64,000 nt of DNA from Dendrobium chrysotoxum (Eukaryota; Streptophyta; Magnoliopsida; Asparagales; Orchidaceae). Positions 23,357-32,144 of the stretch are shown here, piece by piece. The position numbers were made by a program, and so were the translations under genes. Each line of letters begins with the position of its first letter. The first letter of the stretch is position 1. Under the pieces are notes generated by a model. It was not told where the DNA came from, searched no databases, and saw nothing but the letters and a program-made list of their open reading frames with translations. Where the stretch lies: NCBI GenBank assembly GCA_019925795.1, contig CM034311.1, forward strand, positions 44,363,374 to 44,427,373, read 5' to 3'.

Positions 23357-23403
<47 letters not shown>

Positions 23404-23986
23404 TTAATGATCATGATTTGAACTGAAATGAACTTCTTCAGAAACTTGTTTAAGAATTGGTCGGCTAGAGTAATTTTTTTGTTTGATTTTTTTATTTTTT
23501 TATTATTTTTTAATTTTATATTAACTATTATTTCTCTCTCTTGCATTGTGAATATTGGATGATTTTTATGCTTATTTTATTTGTTTATTCTTTCTTTGAT
23601 GCACTTCCCATAAATAAATATATATATATATTATATGACTAATAACATATATGCAAGGCACGATAGAAGATGATACTATATATAAAAAATTGAGAGTCAA
23701 ATCATTTATTAGTAAAATATTTAATCCACAACAAATAAAAAAATATACTTTATATTTTATGAACTACATGCACCAATATCTCCCTATAAATTTTTTTTAG
23801 TTATTTTAATAAGCTACAATAATATTTTATTTATTTATTATATTGTGAATATTATCTGCTAAAATCTTCTTTCCATAGCGATTTTATAACCGCCAAAAAA
23901 AAATCTCAATGCTTTAGATTTACAATAATTTTAATCACTGCAATAACTTAATATTAATTTTAACCATTGCAATTAGTAATGATTAA
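22800..23986. other. AT-rich intergenic DNA
   Basis: No gene was recognised. The stretch contains a TA microsatellite (23363-23401) and shorter TA runs near 23620. Confidence 0.5.
23363..23401. repeat. (TA)n microsatellite
   Basis: About 19 uninterrupted TA units. Confidence 0.9.
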
Positions 23987-24215
23987 GGTTTCATTTGGGA
24001 CAGCTTTCTCACTGCTTTCTAAAAAAACTTTCTACTATAAAAATTTCTAATTTTAAAAATTTTTATACTAGAAAGTTATTTTAAAAAACAATAAAGAAGT
24101 TGTTCCAAATGAAAGCTTTGTTTGGGACGACCTTTTTATTACTTTTTAAAACAAAATTTTAGTGTACTAAAATTGTGTTTTAAGAAGCAATAAAAAAGTC
24201 GTCCTAAACAAAGTC
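23987..24215. mobile_element. Two back-to-back foldback MITEs
   Basis: The first copy runs about 23987-24116 (ggtttcatttgggacagc...ccaaatgaaagc). The second runs about 24114-24215 (gctttgtttgggacgacc...gtcctaaacaaagtc), with TAA on both outer sides. Both are self-complementary and belong to the family of the MITE at 2907. Confidence 0.7.
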
Positions 24216-24622
24216 TAAGATTAGAAAAAATAAGATTAGTACACCATTAAGATAACTATTAATATATACATAATTCCTTACCAAATCTAAGAATAATAAG
24301 TTGTTTTGACACAATAGAAAATACCTCCTCCACAAAATTGTGTTGGGGATAATCTGATTCAATAAGGACGATTTGGTTTCTTCGCTCAGCTCCATGCGAT
24401 ATTGACAAACTAATCCTTCATTGTACTCCATCTGGATAACATAGAATTAGTTGAAAAATAATTAATTGTCCACTTGACAATGGATTACATTTAAAGAGTT
24501 TGCTTATTATGCTTATCTCAACTATTACATCATTCCAAAATAATTTTAATTCATCAATCAATGTTACTACATCATTCAAGCTCTTTCATTTATTCTTTTT
24601 ATAACATTTGAGTTGAGTTGAA

Positions 24623-24752
24623 GGCTTCATTTGGGACTACTTTTTTACTATTTTTTAAAGCAACTTTCTAGTACAAAAATTTCTTGAACTAGAAAATTTT
24701 ATACTAAAAAGCTGCTTTAAAAAATATTAAGAAAACTCTCCCAAACAAAGCC
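24623..24752. mobile_element. Foldback MITE
   Basis: It runs ggcttcatttgggactac...ctctcccaaacaaagcc with internal inverted arms (gcaactttctagtac / aaaaagctgcttt). The right flank is TAA. The left is GAA, so the TSD has decayed. Confidence 0.7.
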
Positions 24753-25014
24753 TAAACATGACTCGAGTTTTGAATTTGTGTTAAATTTCTCAAGTAATAG
24801 GCCATAATTAAGCTTTAAATAAACTGAATCTAATTATATAGTTGATGTTAATGATCTAAACATATAAACTTACAATCAAACATAACTAAATGAATATTAT
24901 TTAAAAATTTTATGAATTTTAAATATTAATAAAAATAATTTTAATCTATATCTTTAGTTATTTGTTTGATATTTTCAATAATATTTGTATATCTAAAAAC
25001 ATACATAATTTCTA

Positions 25015-25187
25015 CTATAACAACAACAATATGTTTTTATCCCACAGTGGGGTCGACTACATGAATCCTTTTTTTTCATTGTCCTGTTAAGAGTCAAATT
25101 CTCAGCTATATCTAATAAAGAAATATTATTTTTAATATTTTCTAACCAAGTCTTTTTTGATCTACCTCTGCTTTTCTTAATATAAAT
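25015..25187 (-). mobile_element. RTE-type LINE, 3' part (split by element D)
   Basis: This is the 3' end of a 5'-truncated LINE read on the minus strand. The plus-strand left edge is ctataacaacaacaat, i.e. a (GTT)n-type tail. It continues at 31443-31624 beyond element D. A perfect 14-bp target duplication (atacataatttcta) flanks the reassembled LINE at 25001-25014 and 31625-31638. A related copy lies at 50593-50812. Confidence 0.85.
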
Positions 25188-25440
25188 TGATGTGGGAAAT
25201 TATCGTTGGATCGTTGGAAGAATCGGACTAGCAAGAAGGAAATCTCAATCCAGGGAACAAAGATAAGCACTAAGCTTCAAAAGCTTCAAAGATAATAATA
25301 TTTCATCAATACCTTTCCTACTACAATACTTACATATTTATAAGGCTAATAGAACATTCTAGAAGCTGTTAGTAACAAACTTGTAACAAACTATGATATG
25401 CTAGTCCTAAGAAAATTCTTAGCTAAGATGTTCCACATCA
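25188..25440 (-). repeat. 3' LTR of element D
   Basis: The LTR is 253 bp. On the plus strand it reads tgatgtgggaaattatcg...gttccacatca. Confidence 0.9.
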
Positions 25441-25449
25441 TACTCCTCT

Positions 25450-26664
25450 TGCGTCAGAAGAGCTCGACTCTGTTGAGATGCGTCATCGGGAGAGAGGTAG
25501 AGGTGGACATTCTAACCAGATCCCTGGTTCGAAGACTTTGCGTCTTTGATGCATGATCACAAGCTCATTCATTAGCTGCATAAGTATCTCCTTCTCATCC
25601 AAAAATGTGACAATTACATTAGGTATATATTGTCCATTCTCCTGTAAAAACTTCAAATACCGAGGATATTGGCATGAAAACTTTGTAGATAAAAGCAACG
25701 GCACCATCTCCCTTAACAATTCGCTACATGTCTTCATTCCATCTTCCATATGCAGCTCCTGAGGAAGTTTTTCACTCATTCCAAGGCTCCTTTTCAGCAA
25801 GGATATTGTAGTTGAGAATTCATTTATTGTCTCATAGAGAGATGATATCTCCATGTATAATTCTGCAACCTTTTGTACAAGTTCATTATAGCTGGGATTT
25901 TCAGATCCCTCTCCAAAAAGAATGAATTGCAAGGGAACTGGATAAGGTAATAAGTTGATTGCAGCTTTAAACACATCAATAGCATAACCCCCAACGCCAT
26001 CAGGGCTATTGTCTTTCGTTACAAATTCCTTAAAACTTTCTCGATAAGGAACCCCAACTCTTAGATTCTTTCCATTGTTAGGAAAGACCCATCCACGTGG
26101 CTTTTTTGTGATTTGTCCAGGCCAAATGACACCATATAGCTGGCGGCTATTGTCTGTCCCAGCAACATTAAGAATATCATAAGCGGGATGAATCAAATTC
26201 CCATCTGAATTGATTTGAATTGAACCTCTCAGACCTATAAAGTTTGCGAGATTCAGTTTTCTTAGCAGATTGTTTCCTCCATCAAAGGATTGAAGTACAG
26301 ATAAATGCAATGAGCTTCCATTCGCATCACTCAATGTTGGAATTTGAAAAAGATACAGCACCCCCTTCATTAAGAAGCTGGTCAATAACATAGGCAACTA
26401 GCTAGACAGTGTCATATGCATACAACCCATAAGTGTTCAAGCATGAACTTACATCTCCTTTCTGAAGCAATTTATTCCATCTCAATAAAAATATTTGTTT
26501 GACATCTGAAGCTGGTGTATGAGGACAAAGAACGATGGCCCCTTTATTAAACTCATGGTTGCAGGATCAGCACTTTCGGAAGAATCCAAGACTGAAGAGA
26601 GCCAATCCGTAGCTCTCCACACATATCCAACATTAAGCATCCTGATTTGTTTCAGAAGTACCTC
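25450..26664 (-). pseudogene. Captured cargo: glutamate receptor-like fragment fused to a TPR fragment and an unknown piece
   Basis: Reading the minus strand from 26664: GYVWRATDWLSSVLDSSES, then GDVSSCLNTYGLYAYDTV, DANGSSLHLSVLQSFDGGNN, NLIHPAYDILNVAGT, QLYGVIWPGQITKKPRGWVF and the ligand-binding start LRVGVPYRESFKEFV. It ends with AIDVFKAAINLLPYPVPLQF and NPSYNELVQKVAE. This is a plant GLR from the amino-terminal domain into the S1 ligand-binding lobe. It switches to EISSLYETINEFSTTISLLK, like kinesin-light-chain-related TPR proteins. An unidentified piece follows (CSELLREMVPLLL, NVIVTFLDEKE), then QRRKVFEPG of the retroelement tail. The 304-codon open frame at 26397-25483 is intact over most of this. 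Confidence 0.85.
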
Positions 26665-26888
26665 TGATGTGGAACATCATAGTTTAAGTTTTCCTTAAGA
26701 CTAGCTTACTATAGTTTGTTACAATACTTCTAGAATTTTATTAGTAGCTTATATAAGGAGGGGATCATTGATGAAATATATTCTATTTGAAGCTTTTGAA
26801 GCTTAGTGCTGGTGCTTGTTCCCTAGATTTGAGATTTCCTTCTTGCATCCTTTTCTTCCAACGATCCAACGATTATCTCCCCACATCA
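26665..26888 (+). repeat. 5' LTR of element C
   Basis: The LTR is 224 bp, TGATGTGGAACATC...CCCCACATCA. Confidence 0.9.
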
Positions 26889-27334
26889 ATTGGTATTAGA
26901 GCCTGGAGCTTGCGAAGAACGATGGATTGCAGAAGAAGGTGGGCTGTCGATGACGATCGAAGCCGAAGAAACTGGGTGGTCGACGAAGATCGACGCAGAA
27001 TAAGATAGGAGATCGACGAAGATCGATGCTGAAGGAGATGGGCAGTCGATGACGATCGACGCCGAGAAGATGGGCGGTCAACGACGATCGACGCCGAAGA
27101 AGACGGGAAATCAATGACTATCCTCCTCTCGAACTTCCACTCCGATGGCACAATCCACCGTCGGAATACCCTCCACTCCAACTTCCACTCCAATGGCGAG
27201 ATCTGCCGCCCGACTATCCTCTGCTTGAACTTCCGCTCAAATGGCGGATCCCCTGCCCAAACATTTAGTCCAACCCACGGTCGTCGTCCGCGACTCGCCT
27301 TCACTCCAGTCTTCCATGCAATACCGCCTCCAGA

Positions 27335-28027
27335 TTGCTACCAAACCTGTGCACGAGGCCTCGTGTGCACGCGACACCGTTGATCCCGATCCGCTCCTGT
27401 GACCCCAAACCCGCTCCGGAGTCCGTCCGAACCGCACTTCCGCTCCGGCTACTGCTCAGCTCCAACGATTCCCTACCTAACGAAACAACCGCCGCTGCCA
27501 CTCCGCCATTGACGCTCCCTCCCAATCTGGCCAGTCTGGTGTCATCCCTTTGCTTCCCCAACAAGCCCACACAACCTTCCGCCACTGATATCAACTTCAC
27601 CAAGGGAAAGCAATTCGTAGATTCTGCGATCGACACTCCGCATGACTATAGCCCGCCCCTGCTCAGCTCCCGCGATCCCATGCCCGACTCCGCACTCGAA
27701 ATCACTGAGAAGCCCTTTTACGAAATTAGCGGCGAGAAGTTTCCTGTTTCTCTGAAACCTCCACCTCTATATTCCAGTCTGAGCTCTGAGAGCTCAGAAA
27801 GCCATCAAAGCCAGTATCCCAGCAGCAGCATCACTAGCGTCAATGGCTCTTCCAACGTTGACGGGGATTGTTCTAATGTATGTACAGATAATGATGAACT
27901 CAATACTGAGAGCTCAGGTGGTGAAGGGTCATTAGTTGGCTATCAGGTCCGCCTTAATAGTGTCAGGAATGTGAGGAAAAAGCTACTTTTCTGCACAACA
28001 GGCATCCTTCTTAGGAAATTGCTATAA
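27335..28027 (+). pseudogene. Open frame of element C: backbone plus downstream DExH-helicase piece
   Basis: This 230-codon frame is proline- and serine-rich (CTRPRVHATPLIPIRSCDPK, EITEKPFYEISGEKFPV, SSLSSESSESHQSQ, NVCTDNDELNT), all family backbone. Near 27920 it enters a DExH-box helicase segment: GEGSLVGYQVRLNSVRN, then LLFCTTGILLRKL. In plant DExH helicases of the DHX36-like group this follows the segment that here lies downstream at 28030-28305. It could encode a protein but has no recognised function. Confidence 0.7.
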
Positions 28028-28029
28028 TC

Positions 28030-28305
28030 CTGGAGAGTAGAGCAGCTCTTCCTATAGCTAAGTTAGGAAGAGCTAAGTTAAAGGATACTATTTCACAACT
28101 GCTCCATGACAATGATGTGATCATTGTTTCTGGGGAAACAGGTTCTATTAAAACAACTCAGGTTCCTCAGTTTATTTTGGATGACATGATCAAATCAGGA
28201 TTGGGTGGTTGTTGTAATATCTGCACACAACCTAGGAGAATAGCGGCCATGTCAGTGGCTAAAAGAGTGTCTGATGAACGATGTGAGTCTTCTCCATGTG
28301 GAATT
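28030..28305 (+). pseudogene. Captured DExH-box helicase piece (motif I region)
   Basis: The sequence reads LESRAALPIAKL, then QLLHDNDVIIVSGETGSIKT, TQVPQFILDDMIKSGLGG, TQPRRIAAMSVAKRVSDE and RCESSP. It is the N-terminal helicase lobe with the Walker A motif altered (GETGSIKT where GETGCGKT is usual) and motif Ia (TQPRRIAA). Its last residues (DERCESSP) would normally be followed by GSEGSLVGYQ, which here sits upstream at about 27920. The order is thus inverted relative to the gene. Confidence 0.85.
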
Positions 28306-28548
28306 GGAGATGTTTCCATTACAGGTGTGCAAATGCTTGATGTGAAGTCCACTGACAAAGCTAATCCAATGCCATGCTTACAAGTTGCTCGACGTACTGT
28401 CGTTGATGATTACGGGCAGTTGGGTGTTGATGACTTCCTTGCTGAGATTGATTTAGTACATCAGGACAACAACAGGACAGCATCGGAGAAATTGGATGGT
28501 CATCCTCTCGGGAAGGCAACATCTCCTACATCAGTAGTATATGCCAAA

Positions 28549-28886
28549 AAATGGTGTTGTCTATTGGCATTTGGATAAAAAAAATCGAGAGTGAGGAAGA
28601 ACTGGAAAAAATTCGAGAAGCTGGAGGATGCAGTTACATGGATTTCCTTGAGCGTGGCCCTGGGAAAGCAGAGAGCTATGATGAAAAGCTAAAGAATTTC
28701 TACCGAGAGCACATGCATGCTGATGAACAGATTCGTTATGGTTTGGAAGGTGGCAGATACTTTGATGTTAGAGACAAAGGCGACTCCTAGATTCACATCA
28801 GGATCAAGAGGGTGACATGATTGTATTACCAGTGGGCATCTATCATCGATTTATATAAGACACTTCCAACTATGTTAAGCTACTGA
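28549..28886 (+). pseudogene. Captured acireductone dioxygenase fragment
   Basis: GVVYWHLDKKNRESEEELEK crosses a one-base frame change. It continues IREAGGCSYMDFLERGPGKA, EKLKNFYREHMHADEQIRYG, GRYFDVRDKGDS and GDMIVLPVGIYHRF. This is the cupin core of acireductone dioxygenase (methionine salvage). The metal-binding HxH is kept (HMH) but the usual Glu four residues after the second His is Gln. A frameshift near 28786 and a stop further break it. It runs about 110 codons without visible introns and fuses at KLLRHKAE to the GDH piece. Confidence 0.85.
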
Positions 28887-29190
28887 GGCACAAAGCTGAG
28901 GTTGGTGTTTTAAAGGATTTCACAGGTGGAGAAGCCATGGATCCTAATAAGTTACTTGTTCACGAATGTGATGTTCTCATTCCTTGTGCCTTGTGGAGTC
29001 CTTCATAGAGAAAATGCTGCTCCTGTTAAGGCTAAATATATTATTGAAGCTACAAATCACCCTGATGACCCGGAGGCAGATGAGATTATTTCAAAAAAGG
29101 GTGTCATTGTACTGCCTGATGCTTTAGTTTGGGTAGCATTGCTTGGTATTCACAAAATGCTTGGAAATGAGCTTGGAGAAAGAATTATTT
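28887..29190 (+). pseudogene. Captured GDH fragment fused to PPR fragment
   Basis: HKAEVGVLKDFTGGEAMDP, ECDVLIPCAL, (frameshift) ENAAPVKAKYIIEATNHPDD and PEADEIISKKGVIVLPD are glutamate dehydrogenase. At LPD it switches seamlessly to a PPR E-domain (PDALVWVALLGIHKMLGNE, LGERI). LPD is common to GDH (VILPDIYANAGG) and the PPR motif (PDALVWGALL). So the junction lies in a 2-3 residue match, as expected from template switching (inference). Confidence 0.85.
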
Positions 29191-29352
29191 GTTATTTGTT
29201 CAAAGGGATCCTGAAATTGATCGCCAAATTGCAGAACAGATCTCTCACATTTAAAATCTTCAATCCAGGAGAATTGCTTACGATTTCTACACCTGCCTCC
29301 CTCCTAATGACATGCCTCGATGGAGTCGAGCTCTTTTAACGCAAGGGGAGAA

Positions 29353-29587
29353 TAATGTAGAATATCATAGCTTAAGTTTTCCTTAGGACTAGCTTACTAT
29401 AGTTTGTTACAATACTTCTGGAATCTTCTTAGTAGCTTATATAAGCAAGATATTGTGAGGGGATCATTGATGAAATATATTCTATTTGAAGCTTTTAAAG
29501 CTTAGTGCTTGTGCTTGTTCCCTAGATTTGGGATTTCCTTCTTGCATCATTTTCTTCCAACGATCCAACAATTATCTCCCCACATCA
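29353..29587 (+). repeat. 3' LTR of element C
   Basis: The LTR is 235 bp and starts TAATGTAGAATATC where TGATGTGGAACATC is expected. It ends CCCCACATCA and is followed by ACCTC. Confidence 0.88.
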
Positions 29588-30215
29588 ACCTCCCTCCCGG
29601 TTCTAGCAAGACGGGCCTCGAGACCATTGGTAAAGTAGTGTGCGAGCCTCAGAGAGGCATCACCATGAGGAGATGAATGCTGCGGATTTGTTTCAGAAGC
29701 TCGTAGGCTCTAGGGTTGTCGCCGTTGGCCACGGTCTATGCACAGCGGAGAAGAAAAGTGTTGAAATCCAAAACCTCCTCTTTCAGTTGCTTCTTCCGGC
29801 GAGACTTCCGACTAACGCCTGACTCATTGGGGTTGAAATATTTGGAATCCTTTCCCGCTTCTGTGTACATCTTCTCTCGAATTGCACTCACGACTTGGGG
29901 AAACCTTTCGGAGCTACAGAGCAGTACATCGTCGAACATCTCCGAGGGAATAACCGGCTCCTCATAGGAGAAAGCCGACTGCTTGATTCTCCTTGTCTCT
30001 TTGCAGCCTGAATCATCAAAACGATGGTTCTTCTATCTTCTCTCCTGTTTGATGGAGTTTTGAAGCAAGGTCAGATCTATTTCTCCAACTTTGAGGGTCA
30101 ACTTGTCTACACTTGGGAGGAACTTCTTGGCTTCTACAATTCCCTTCTCGAACTGGATAGTGGGGAGGGTTTTGAACAAAAGATCGTTACCACCACCATT
30201 AACAGAGCTAAGAGA
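29588..30215 (-). pseudogene. Captured GRAS (SCL14-like) transcription factor fragment
   Basis: Minus strand, in changing frames: NGGGNDLLFKTLPTIQFEKG, IVEAKKFLP, then EMFDDVLLCSSE, SRKSRRKKQLKEEVLDFNTF and LLRCA. After a further stop and small deletion, TVANGDNPRAYELLKQIRS follows. This matches the N-terminal linker and start of the GRAS domain (leucine heptad region) of scarecrow-like proteins of the SCL9/14/33 type. The GRAS core is absent. At 29588 it is cut by element C and on the other side continues as the glutamate receptor piece. Confidence 0.8.
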
Positions 30216-31184
30216 AGACTGTGATAGGGGAATCTAGTAATTTTGGTACTCACGGAATTCAAAGTTGTCGTAAAAGTACTGGATCTTTTTGAGCATCCAT
30301 GCTCCTCCAACCTCATCGCTGATGTAATACGGCTGCTATCGAGCTCCGGCAACCACAACCGTGAGTCTTTACGGTGGGTGAGAGAGTGCGAGTAGTTGAG
30401 CTCCATCCAGGTGATGATGTTGCTTTTGAGAATCCACCTATACTGGGTACATAGCCATGACCGCATTTATCTATTCCACCTGCAATATAGGAAGGATGCC
30501 GGCAAGTCGGGCTGGAGCAGACATCATAACGTCGTTCATCACCGCTAATTTCGTAAAAGGGCTTCTTAGTGGTTTCGAGTGTAGGGTCGAGTGTGGGATC
30601 GCAGGAGCTGAGCGGTAGCGTGAGCGGGAGTGTGGTCCAGACTAACGCCGGAGCGGGTTTGGAAGCGAGCGGCAATGGTGAAGTGGTAGCGGCAAAATCT
30701 TACAGTAGGGGGTCGGGATCGCCAATGTGGTCGTGAGACGAAGCGGGATTGCGGTCCTGGTTGCGAGACTATGCAGAGGCAAAATCATGGCGACGGAATG
30801 GGACCTGAGCAGAGGCTAGTCACGAACAACGGTCGAGGGTTGATTGTGGACTAAATGGTCGGGCAGGGGATTCCACCATTTGAGCGGAAGTTCAAGCGGA
30901 GGATAGTGGGGCGGCGGATCTCGCCATTGGAGTGGAAGTTGGAGCGGAGGATAGTCGTCGACCTCCCATCTTCTTCGGCGTCAATCGTTGTCGACCGCCC
31001 ATCTCTTTCGGTGTTGATCGTCGTCAATCGCCCATCTCATTCGGCGTCGATCTTCGTCGATCGCCCATCTTATTCGACGTCGATCTTCGTTGACCGCCCA
31101 ATTTCTTCGGCTTCAATCGTCATCGACAGCCCACTTTCTTCTGCAGTCCATTATTCTTCGCAAGCTCCAGGCTCTGATACCAAC
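30216..31184 (-). other. Backbone of element D
   Basis: From the primer site (31184) inward, the minus strand carries the family leader (a GACGATCGA-rich stretch) and the GC-rich block. Next comes the ETTKKPFYEISGDE segment near 30545. Between about 30215 and 30540 is an unrecognised coding-like piece (YYISDEVGGAWMLKKIQYFY). The plus-strand frame at 30855-31187 is a shadow. Confidence 0.6.
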
Positions 31185-31437
31185 TGATGTGGGGAATTAT
31201 CGTTGGATCGCTGGTAGAATCGGACTAGCAAGAAAGAAATCTCAATCTAGGGAACAAAGATAAACACTAAGCTTTAAAAGATTCAAAGATAATAATATTT
31301 CATCAATACCTTTCCTACTACAATACTTGCATATTTATAAGGCTAATAGAACATTCTAGAAGCTATTAGTAACAAACTTGTAACAAACTATGATATACTA
31401 ATCCTAAGGAAATTCTTAGCTAAGATATTTCACATCA
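31185..31437 (-). repeat. 5' LTR of element D
   Basis: The LTR is 253 bp, with the same termini as 25188-25440 and several substitutions. Confidence 0.9.
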
Positions 31438-31442
31438 TAAGT

Positions 31443-31624
31443 CAAATCTAATAAATCTATTTTCCTAACCGGGTCATCGAAAAGCCGCCGTTTATGTAAC
31501 CAAACCATCTAAGGTGACTCTCTAATCTTATCTTCCATTGGAGCTACTCCAACCTATTCACCTACATGCTCATTTCGTATCCTGTCTCTAAGAGTAAAGC
31601 CACTCATCCACCTGAGCATTCAAT
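31443..31624 (-). mobile_element. RTE-type LINE, upstream part (reverse-transcriptase C-terminus)
   Basis: The minus strand reads MLRWMSGFTLRDRIRNEHVG, a stop, VGVAPMEDKIRESPLRWFGY. This is the conserved C-terminus of plant RTE LINE reverse transcriptases (RLRWFGHV). It joins 25187 across element D. TSD atacataatttcta is at 31625-31638. Confidence 0.85.
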
Positions 31625-31638
31625 ATACATAATTTCTA

Positions 31639-32144
31639 AATTGAACAAGATATTAAAATTTACAAAAAAAAATCTAAAAAAAGTATCAAATAAGCAATTA
31701 AATTATCATGAAATAAATATTTTATTGAATTCTTAACAAACTATTACATAATAAATAAATATGTTTATAGATATAATGAATAAATAAATTAGTATTAAAA
31801 CTTATTTATTTATATGTTAAACTTTTTAAATTTTATTTAATTATTTGAATAAATGAATATAAGTGAATATTTTATGAATGTTATTCATCAAGAACACTAA
31901 TTATCTTTCAACCTTACTCCAATGCCTAATTTACAACAAGCATCACTTATAATTAATAATTAATTATTTATAATCAATTTAGACTCAAAATGGGCAATCT
32001 TATAAAAGATAAAAGAATCAAAATTGTGCTGAACTCTTAGCATATCAGTTAGACATAAAATTGAGACAACTATGATGTCCTGAATACTGAGCTCGAAAAC
32101 TCATCCAGCAAAAAAAACAAAAACTTTTTGAGTAAATTATTCAA
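31639..32144. other. AT-rich DNA 3' of the intact LecRK gene
   Basis: No coding region. It would include the 3' UTR of the minus-strand gene at 32145-34298. No other feature is seen. Confidence 0.5.

Larger units (their letters stand above)
26665..29587 (+). mobile_element. Gene-capturing non-autonomous LTR element C (DExH helicase + ARD + GDH + PPR cargo)
   Basis: LTRs are 26665-26888 and 29353-29587 (TGATGTGGAACATC...CACATCA; the right copy has lost its TG). A perfect TSD (ACCTC) lies at 26660-26664 and 29588-29592. The primer site (ttggtattagagcctgg) is at 26890-26906 and the polypurine aaggggagaa precedes 29353. The backbone includes CRRRWAVDDDRSRRN, EKPFYEISGEKFPV, SSSITSVNGSSNVD and HPLGKATSPTS. 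It is inserted into element D in opposite orientation, exactly at the GRAS/GLR cargo junction. Confidence 0.93.
25188..31437 (-). mobile_element. Gene-capturing non-autonomous LTR element D (GRAS + glutamate receptor + TPR cargo), hosting element C
   Basis: LTRs are 25188-25440 (3') and 31185-31437 (5'), TGATGTGGAACATC...CCCCACATCA on the minus strand. The tRNA-Met primer site (TTGGTATCAGAGCCTGGAGC) adjoins 31184. The polypurine tract is AAGAGGAGTA at 25441-25450. Flanks are TAAAT and TAAGT (4 of 5 bases match). After excluding element C (26665-29587) the element is about 3.3 kb. The interior begins with the family backbone (30560-31184, with TTKKPFYEISGDE) and ends with QRRKVFEPG. No gag or pol is present. 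Confidence 0.9.

Noticed and set aside
27335..28027. A genuine host gene of 230 codons
   Set aside because: It lies within element C, and its first two thirds recur in elements A, B and D. The rest is a helicase fragment.
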